A stretch of 15,674 nt of DNA, taken from the NCBI GenBank assembly GCA_947445425.1, contig CANFFA010000013.1, forward strand, positions 1-15,674. Direction: 5' to 3'. The position numbers and the translations under genes were made by a program. Position 1 is the stretch's first letter, and each line of letters starts with the position of its first letter. The stretch comes from Paludibacteraceae bacterium. GTDB lineage: Bacteria > Bacteroidota > Bacteroidia > Bacteroidales > Paludibacteraceae. Of this stretch, positions 14,941 to 15,674 are shown piece by piece. The notes beneath the pieces were generated by a model. The model saw nothing but the letters and a program-made list of their open reading frames with translations. It had not been told where the DNA came from and ran no database searches.

Positions 14941-15674
14941 TTAAGCAAAAAATTCTCTCTTCAATTCTCTATCAAATTCAATTTTATTTTGTTCTGTATA
15001 GAAAGGCATCCCCCAAATTTTATAGTCTCCAATTTGTGTAGAAAAAGTTATATTTGATTCGTCTTTTATCCGAAGCATAAATTTCTCTTTCCAACTATCA
15101 TTTGCAACTAAATGTCCACCTTTAGGTTCAATGAAAATCTGAATATTATCAAATCTACTATCATCTTTAATTTGTTGCATAAATAGAATAAAATCTGGCT
15201 CAAATGCATCACCACTTTCAAAATCATAGATTTTAATTTCACGTTCATTTCTGACTAAATATATTTCTTGATATTTTTCTTTTAATTTTGGCTGAAGTGA
15301 TTCAATATATTTGACTAAGAATTTTTCTTCAGATGTGCCATAGCAATCATCAAAAGCATACCAATGTTGATCTGTTAAATCAGTTTTAAGAAATAGGTTG
15401 GTTGATTCTTTCATCGATTTGCCAAATTCCTTATCATCAGAACCGTCCAATGAAACTTTCAATACCTTATCTTTTATTTTATCCCTCAAACTCTTAGCAG
15501 TAAAGTGTTTAGTACCTCTTATTGCAACGCCTGATTTACTCAACATTGGCTCAATTTGCCTCAGAACCTCTGTGGCAATACCTAATTTGTTAAGTTGAGA
15601 TAAATCTTTTATTACTTCTTCTCTTCCAGAAACAGTAATAAACAAATTGGCAAGATAATTTTCCGACTCAATAA
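14941..15674 (-). CDS. Type III restriction enzyme Res subunit, C-terminal part (partial)
   Basis: The minus-strand frame is open from the window edge to TAA at 14941-14943, showing 243 residues; the start is outside. A TTG at 15643-15645 is internal. The visible part carries the PD-(D/E)XK nuclease core: FEPDFILF (Asp codon 15193-15195), then IFIEPKGGHL (Glu at 15127-15129, Lys at 15121-15123), followed by DSWKEKF. The segment before it (EEKFLVKYIESLQPKLKEKY, then IYLVRNEREIKIYDF) also fits the C-terminal nuclease of Res subunits. With an N-terminal helicase (not visible) and a Mod methylase, Res cleaves DNA after translocation or diffusion between unmethylated sites. The nuclease residues are intact. 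It converges on the cassette and is probably host or defence-island DNA. Confidence 0.8.
   Translation of the reverse strand, partial: IESENYLANLFITVSGREEVIKDLSQLNKLGIATEVLRQIEPMLSKSGVAIRGTKHFTAKSLRDKIKDKVLKVSLDGSDDKEFGKSMKESTNLFLKTDLTDQHWYAFDDCYGTSEEKFLVKYIESLQPKLKEKYQEIYLVRNEREIKIYDFESGDAFEPDFILFMQQIKDDSRFDNIQIFIEPKGGHLVANDSWKEKFMLRIKDESNITFSTQIGDYKIWGMPFYTEQNKIEFDRELKREFFA

Noticed and set aside
14890..14944. Plus-strand TACTTTTA near-match followed by a 13-codon frame from ATG 14903
   Set aside because: The element lacks the final G, is only 5 bases from the ATG, and the frame ends immediately at the 3' end of the convergent res gene.
15398..15598. Plus-strand frame of 66 codons
   Set aside because: It is antisense to the restriction subunit, which has clear nuclease motifs.
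15643..15645. TTG as the start of the restriction gene
   Set aside because: The frame stays open to the window edge and Res subunits are much longer, so this is internal.

Overview
The window looks like the right-hand end of a prophage or phage-like mobile element in a member of the Bacteroidota. Three things suggest this. The one clear promoter carries the Bacteroidota -7 consensus TAnnTTTG. Starts are preceded by A/T-rich sequence rather than Shine-Dalgarno motifs. The content is moderately AT-rich and typical of accessory DNA. No tRNA, rRNA, CRISPR array or insertion sequence was seen.

Positions 1-13275 (+) are one uninterrupted reading frame that is already open at base 1, so the gene begins outside the window and at least 4424 codons are visible. 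It is a giant polyvalent protein, the kind of multi-enzyme protein that phages and conjugative elements deliver into a new host with their DNA. In order it holds a hydrophobic Gly/Ala-rich segment, beta-rich modules, a Q/P-rich linker and coiled coil, a zincin metallopeptidase domain (HEQSH), an ADP-ribosyltransferase (ART)-like domain, a helical domain, an N12-class adenine methyltransferase (EPSAGIGHF, NVPFG), an SNF2-type helicase (HEVGTGKT, DEAH, QQRNGRIMRQ), coiled coils, and a long C-terminal helical region typical of large polyvalent proteins. The methylase-helicase pair resembles DarB-type antirestriction proteins. A strong intrinsic terminator starts two bases after the stop codon.

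Positions 13311-14665 hold a compact, AT-richer three-gene cassette with its own promoter and a terminator on each side, the layout of a phage moron. Its products are a small protein with ART-like features (TTG start), an 80-residue protein with an Asn-rich tail, and a SecB-like chaperone whose start overlaps the previous stop codon. This order matches a toxin-antitoxin-chaperone (TAC) module, and in particular the ART-based anti-phage system CmdTAC. This is the most interesting part of the window. Three TTACCWWWG repeats and one inverted copy overlap the promoter and leader and may be an operator.

Positions 14612-14940 are non-coding, with two strong hairpins. At 14941-15674, on the minus strand, lies the 3' end of a type III restriction enzyme Res subunit with an intact PD-ExK nuclease motif; its start is outside the window. 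The right part therefore has the character of a defence cluster beside a mobile element that carries an antirestriction protein. The junction between element and flanking DNA, if there is one here, probably lies between 14665 and 14940.
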